Below are positions 22,845 through 25,878 of a stretch of 25,878 nt of DNA, piece after piece. The stretch spans positions 1-25,878 of IMG/VR virus record IMGVR_UViG_3300014720_000165. One strand, written 5' to 3'. Position numbers and translations under genes: made by a program. The notes under the pieces are model-generated. The model was not told where the DNA came from and searched no databases. It worked only from the letters and a program-made list of their open reading frames with translations. The DNA is from a virus. Within the stretch, counting starts at the first letter, position 1. The number at the start of each line of letters is the position of its first letter.

Positions 22845-23977
22845 ATGAAATTGATAGATTATTAAGTGGATTAACAAGGCCTGTTTTTGTGAGAAGAAAA
22901 TTTAAGGGTATCAAAAGAGCAACCCGAAAAAGAAGTGATAGAAAATATGAAGAAGGTGCAGCTATGGATGAAATAACACAATCGGAATACTTTTTAAGTG
23001 CCTCATCATTGAATGACCACTATATCTCTAAGTGCCTTTCTAAAAGAATTGAATCTGGTCTTACCACAATTTCATCAAAAGAAAGCTTCATTTGCAGTCA
23101 AAAAGAGTGGCATGATTACATTCGCAACCATTTGAGTGAATATCCAAATCAACTAATGGAGTTTGGACATTCAACTGGTATGATTGTGGACACCATCACC
23201 AATGACTTCACTGATTATACTGTGAACTCTAATCTCGTTGAAGTGAAACTCTTCGGCTCAAAAGAGTATGTTCAAAAAATGTATCAACAACTTGGTGGAG
23301 TTTTTGATGTAGCGACCTGTTATATTGAATGGGTTCATGGTTCTAATGGTGAATCAGTAACTATTCCTCTTTTACCAGAAAAACTTCCTATTTCTGAAAT
23401 GTATCCGTTTCTTGATGGTGAAACCATTGAACAATACTATAATCGTTTTCTAGAATCATCGGCTGCGATTCTTCTTTTAATAGGACCACCAGGCACAGGT
23501 AAAACCACATTTATCCGTGGTTTGCTTCATCACGCTGGTAAAAATGCTATCGTTACCTATGATGATAAGATTTTAGACCGTGATTATATCTTTGCTCGTT
23601 TCATTGAAGATGATATGGATGTAATGGTGATTGAGGACGCTGATAACTTCCTCAAATCAAGAGCGGATGGTAATACCATGATGCACCGTTTTCTGAACGT
23701 GGGTGATGGTCTTATCTCAACAAAAGGTAAGAAGCTTATTTTTTCTACCAATCTACCATCGGTTAGTGATGTTGATGATGCACTGATTCGTCCTGGTCGT
23801 TGTTTTGATATTGTAAACTTTGAAAACTACAATAAAGAACAAGCAGTGGCTCTCAGTCAAAAACTTGGTCTTGGATTTACAGTAAAAGGAACTGGCGATA
23901 CATATTCTTTGGCTGAAATATTTCACCAGCAAAAGAACGCCAATCCAAAACAGAAGAGAAAAATGGGATTTGTATGA
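22841..23977 (+). CDS. AAA+ ATPase of BCS1/FtsH-like type, between clamp loader genes
   Basis: 378 residues. Walker A GPPGTGKT (215-222), Walker B VMVIEDAD (261-268, E-D in place of D-E), sensor 1 FSTN (301-304) and ALIRPGRCFDI (314-323) with paired arginines, typical of the classic AAA clade (BCS1, FtsH, spastin). The first 200 residues hold a basic N-terminal tail and a mixed alpha/beta domain that may bind a substrate. It is clearly not gp44. It overlaps gp44 by ATGA and gp62 by ATGA, so the three AAA-related genes are one translational unit. The role is unknown; protein disassembly or remodelling is likely from the clade. Confidence 0.85.
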   Translation: MNEIDRLLSGLTRPVFVRRKFKGIKRATRKRSDRKYEEGAAMDEITQSEYFLSASSLNDHYISKCLSKRIESGLTTISSKESFICSQKEWHDYIRNHLSEYPNQLMEFGHSTGMIVDTITNDFTDYTVNSNLVEVKLFGSKEYVQKMYQQLGGVFDVATCYIEWVHGSNGESVTIPLLPEKLPISEMYPFLDGETIEQYYNRFLESSAAILLLIGPPGTGKTTFIRGLLHHAGKNAIVTYDDKILDRDYIFARFIEDDMDVMVIEDADNFLKSRADGNTMMHRFLNVGDGLISTKGKKLIFSTNLPSVSDVDDALIRPGRCFDIVNFENYNKEQAVALSQKLGLGFTVKGTGDTYSLAEIFHQQKNANPKQKRKMGFV

Positions 23978-24360
23978 GTAACCCTTTTGATTATGTGAAT
24001 CAGATTACCTATGGTAAAAAAAATCTGATTGTTGATGCTCAAACTGAGAAAGATTACAATCCATTTCTGGTAAACAGGGCTCTTTCGTATCATTATGATT
24101 GTGTCTTGTTTGCTAATGAGATGAATCAGAGGCATTTCCTTGATAAAAAGTTACAAAATTCGTTTCTTATAAATACCGTCAGGTCTCGGAAAAGGCCTTT
24201 TGCTAAGTGGGTTAAGTCTGAACGAAGTGAAGATTTAGAATGTATCAAAAAATACTTCAACTATTCAGATGCTAGAGCTATTGAAGCTCTTTCTCTGCTC
24301 AGTAAAGAACAAATCCAAGAACTAAAAGAAAAAACCGAAACCGGTGGATTGAGGAAATGA
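23974..24360 (+). CDS. 62: Clamp loader small subunit (gp62)
   Basis: 128 residues, shorter than T4 gp62 (187) but typical of cyanophage-type gp62. Recognisable blocks: NPFDYVNQITYGKKNL at the start, YNPFLVNRALSYHYDCVLFANEMNQRHF (27-54) and RSRKRPFAKWVKSE (70-83), the last equivalent to T4's GKRYGKWAKL. With four gp44 it forms the clamp loader. Position upstream of regA also matches T4 (44-62-regA). Confidence 0.88.
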   Translation: MSNPFDYVNQITYGKKNLIVDAQTEKDYNPFLVNRALSYHYDCVLFANEMNQRHFLDKKLQNSFLINTVRSRKRPFAKWVKSERSEDLECIKKYFNYSDARAIEALSLLSKEQIQELKEKTETGGLRK

Positions 24361-24361
24361 T

Positions 24362-24778
24362 ATGTCTGATATATTCAAAGGAGTCGGAGTTGAAATAACA
24401 CTTGACGATGAGGATGCTTTCCTCAAGGTTCGTGAGACACTGACAAGAATTGGTGTCTCTTCTCGCAAAGAAAAGGTGTTGTATCAATCCTGCCACATAC
24501 TCCACAAACAAGGTCGTTATGTAATTTTACACTTCAAAGAATTATTTGCTTTAGATGGTAAACCATCCACGATTACGGACAACGATTTACAACGAAGAAA
24601 TGCTATTGCTAACCTGCTAGAAGAATGGGGGCTACTAAAGATTCTTAAAGATGAAAAAGAAAAGATTGAAGGTAATTTGGCACCACTTCATCAAATCAAA
24701 ATCATTTCATATAAAGAAAAAGATGATTGGGAGTTGGTAAGTAAATACACAATAGGAAAGAAGAAAGTTGAGTATTAA
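24362..24778 (+). CDS. regA: Translational repressor RegA
   Basis: 138 residues; T4 RegA has 122. VEITLDDEDAFLKVRETLTRIGVSSRKEKVLYQSCHILHKQGRYVILHFKELFALDG matches T4 in most positions, as do RRNAIANLLEEWGLLKI and the end ISYKEKDDWELVSKYTIG. RegA binds mRNA start regions of early genes (44, 62, its own) and blocks translation. It has an N-terminal extension of about eight residues and a lysine-rich insert near residue 98 compared with T4. Start ATG 24362 has GAGG at 24351-24354. Confidence 0.96.
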   Translation: MSDIFKGVGVEITLDDEDAFLKVRETLTRIGVSSRKEKVLYQSCHILHKQGRYVILHFKELFALDGKPSTITDNDLQRRNAIANLLEEWGLLKILKDEKEKIEGNLAPLHQIKIISYKEKDDWELVSKYTIGKKKVEY

Positions 24779-24780
24779 AA

Positions 24781-24954
24781 ATGAAAATTGTGAAATTAAA
24801 GAACATCTATACGAAAGAGATAGTCTTTACGGAAAACTATGAGAAGACCGTCAAGAAAGATGAACTAGAATTCATTTATGTATATAAGGAAGAAACGCCT
24901 CAACGAAAGTATCTTGCCAATAAAAACGCTTTCGAAATACTAAATAACAAATGA
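24781..24954 (+). CDS. Small hypothetical protein after RegA
   Basis: 57 residues starting MKIVKLKNIYTKEIVFTENY and ending EILNNK. Charged, Lys/Glu-rich, with short beta strands near the start and FIYVYKEE in the middle. It begins two bases after the regA stop. No known family. Accepted because of the tight spacing, ATG start and typical composition; a hairpin overlapping its stop codon (24949-24979) may end the operon. Confidence 0.65.
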   Translation: MKIVKLKNIYTKEIVFTENYEKTVKKDELEFIYVYKEETPQRKYLANKNAFEILNNK

Positions 24955-24979
24955 CCGGTGCCTAAAGGGCTGGTCATTC
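24949..24979 (+). terminator. Hairpin at end of the regA operon
   Basis: AATGACCGG... pairs with ...CTGGTCATT (one G-T pair), around a loop that can itself close GCC with GGC. No T run follows, so termination is uncertain; it could be an RNA stabiliser or processing hairpin. Confidence 0.45.
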
Positions 24980-25004
24980 TAACTTGCTTAATAAGGAGAA
25001 AACT

Positions 25005-25490
25005 ATGTCTACAATGACAGGCTTTACATTACGTCCGCTTCACTACACAACCCTTGGTTTTGAACGTTTCTTTAATGATGTTGAAAGACTTATGAAAGAT
25101 GATGTTCATAACAAGGCCTCTAATTTCCCACCACACAATATCATTCGGCTAGATGACAATCGTTATGTTGTTGAAATGGCTGTTGCTGGTTTTGCCAAAG
25201 ATGAGATTGATATTACGATTGAAGATGGTAGTTTGATTGTGAAGGGAAACAAAAAAGAAGGTGATACCAATATTCAATATGTACATCGTGGAATTGGTAC
25301 ACGTTCTTTCACCAAAACATTCACTGTTGCTGAAACGATTGAAGTTCGTGGTGCCGAGTTCAAAGATGGTATTCTTCGTATTGGTCTAGAAAATATTATT
25401 CCAGAACATAAGAAGCCACGCAAAGTTGAAATCGGCGGTAGTCTTGAGGCATTTAAGCCTCAACTGCTGCAAGAACAAAAAGCGGCATAA
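25005..25490 (+). CDS. Hsp20-type small heat shock protein
   Basis: 161 residues from ATG 25005, with AAGGAG (24993-24998) 6 bases upstream. IbpA-like: N-terminal FTLRPLHYTTLGFERFFND, alpha-crystallin domain from PHNIIRLDDNRYVVEMAVAGFAKDEIDI (about 43-70) through LIVKGNK, GIGTRSFTKTFTVAE and GAEFKDGILRIGLE with the G-x-L motif near the end. The chaperone holds unfolded proteins. Hsp20 genes are a core accessory of cyanophage-type T4-like phages. A combined terminator/promoter lies directly after its stop. Confidence 0.94.
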   Translation: MSTMTGFTLRPLHYTTLGFERFFNDVERLMKDDVHNKASNFPPHNIIRLDDNRYVVEMAVAGFAKDEIDITIEDGSLIVKGNKKEGDTNIQYVHRGIGTRSFTKTFTVAETIEVRGAEFKDGILRIGLENIIPEHKKPRKVEIGGSLEAFKPQLLQEQKAA

Positions 25491-25495
25491 GTGAT

Positions 25496-25522
25496 AGGGA
25501 GAGCTTGACTCTCCCTTGTTTT
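25496..25522 (+). terminator. Terminator hairpin after hsp20 with a promoter -35 in its loop
   Basis: AGGGAGAG (25496-25503) pairs perfectly with CTCTCCCT (25509-25516) around CTTGA, followed by TTGTTTT. The loop and first stem bases make up TTGACT, the -35 of the next promoter. Confidence 0.85.
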
Positions 25523-25533
25523 CACTATATAAT
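25505..25533 (+). promoter_or_regulatory. Sigma70-type promoter for the metallophosphoesterase gene
   Basis: TTGACT (25505-25510), 17-base spacer, perfect TATAAT (25528-25533) followed by GG. Exactly 9 bases separate the -10 from the ATG at 25543, as at gp55, so the mRNA is probably leaderless or nearly so. Confidence 0.85.
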
Positions 25534-25542
25534 GGATCTACT

Positions 25543-25878
25543 ATGAAATTAGCACTTGTATCCGATGTTCATTTAGAATTCGCTGATTGGTACCCATGTA
25601 ATCCCGATCAAGCCGATGTTTTGCTTTTGGCCGGTGATATTATGCTTGCCTCTGATTTAAACGGCACATATAAGTCAGAACGGTTTAAAGAGTTTCTCAC
25701 CAACTGTAAGAGAGAATATAAAGATGTGATTTATATTATGGGTAACCATGAACATTACAATGGTGACTTTGCAACCTCACATGAGTTACTCCGTGAGGCT
25801 TGTGATATAAACTCTATTGATTTTCTGGATAAAGAAGTTGCTACAATCAACAATGTAACTTTTATTGGTGGTACTCTT
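25543..25878 (+). CDS. Metallophosphoesterase (partial, N-terminal part)
   Basis: 112 codons are visible, open to the window end. Calcineurin-like phosphoesterase motifs in order: SDVHLEF (D8, H10), LLLAGDI (G31-D32) and IMGNHEHY (N68, H69, E70). A second MPE besides gp47, more like the small cyanophage phosphoesterases of unknown substrate; there is no sign of a gp47-like start. No Shine-Dalgarno precedes the ATG. The C-terminal His motifs (GH, GHxH) lie beyond the window. Confidence 0.88.
   Translation, partial: MKLALVSDVHLEFADWYPCNPDQADVLLLAGDIMLASDLNGTYKSERFKEFLTNCKREYKDVIYIMGNHEHYNGDFATSHELLREACDINSIDFLDKEVATINNVTFIGGTL

Noticed and set aside
1-25878. CRISPR array, insertion sequence or integrase/attachment site
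   Set aside because: No regularly spaced repeats, no transposase or integrase frames and no long direct or inverted repeats were seen.

Overview
The window is part of the core genome of a T4-like contractile-tailed phage (the myovirus group related to marine cyanophages and pelagiphages). All supported genes lie on the + strand, tightly packed, often with ATGA or TAATG overlaps. The order gp21-gp22-gp23-(tail-tube-fold protein)-UvsY-UvsW-gp55-gp47-gp46 and, later, gp45-gp44-gp62-RegA is the T4 core order, and the proteins match T4 in length and motifs. The host cannot be named from the window. The low GC, the peptide deformylase, the Hsp20, the CobS/CobT-like pair and the PF13759-type 2OG-Fe(II) oxygenases fit a marine cyanophage/pelagiphage-type lineage. 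No photosynthesis gene is present.

Layout. 1-3632 is the capsid block: tail of a basic core protein, an unknown protein, gp21 protease, gp22 scaffold and gp23 major capsid protein, with a T4 late promoter (TATAAATA) before gp22. A tandem terminator at 3635-3686 ends it and is followed at once by a second late promoter that drives a tail-tube-fold protein. 4238-7504 is recombination: UvsY, UvsW, an Sm-like acidic protein and a YunG-like protein, with an AT-rich 2OG-oxygenase gene inserted between uvsY and uvsW. 7557-12928 starts with a sigma70-type promoter abutting the late sigma factor gp55, then a 59-residue coiled-coil protein, gp47, gp46, peptide deformylase and a DUF4338/DruA-like protein.

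12929-13126 is the longest non-coding stretch (198 bases). It holds a tRNA-like folded element, a hairpin repeat and a consensus promoter. 13127-16740 is a two-gene CobT-like (zincin plus VWA) and CobS-like (AAA+) module, each gene with its own consensus promoter. 16792-18246 is an AT-rich DUF262-plus-HNH gene. 18254-18624 is a promoter, a strongly structured leader with a predicted pseudoknot, and a small winged-helix protein ended by a strong terminator.

18697-24954 runs from a glycosyltransferase through an unknown AT-rich gene, a DUF3310 protein, sliding clamp gp45, a small protein, a second 2OG oxygenase, clamp loader gp44, a BCS1-like AAA+ protein, clamp loader gp62, translational repressor RegA and a 57-residue protein. 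The window closes with an Hsp20 gene, a combined terminator/promoter, and the start of a metallophosphoesterase gene.

How it works together: host-type promoters (TTGACA, about 17 bases, TATAAT) would drive early/middle genes, including gp55. gp55 with the clamp gp45 (loaded by gp44/gp62) then turns on TATAAATA late promoters for capsid and tail genes, while RegA tunes translation. Best leads for new biology: the pseudoknot leader at 18286-18331, the tRNA-like element at 12950-13012, the repeated overlap of -35 boxes with hairpins, and accessory genes (CobS/CobT-like, DruA-like, DUF262-HNH, 2OG oxygenases) inserted among core genes.
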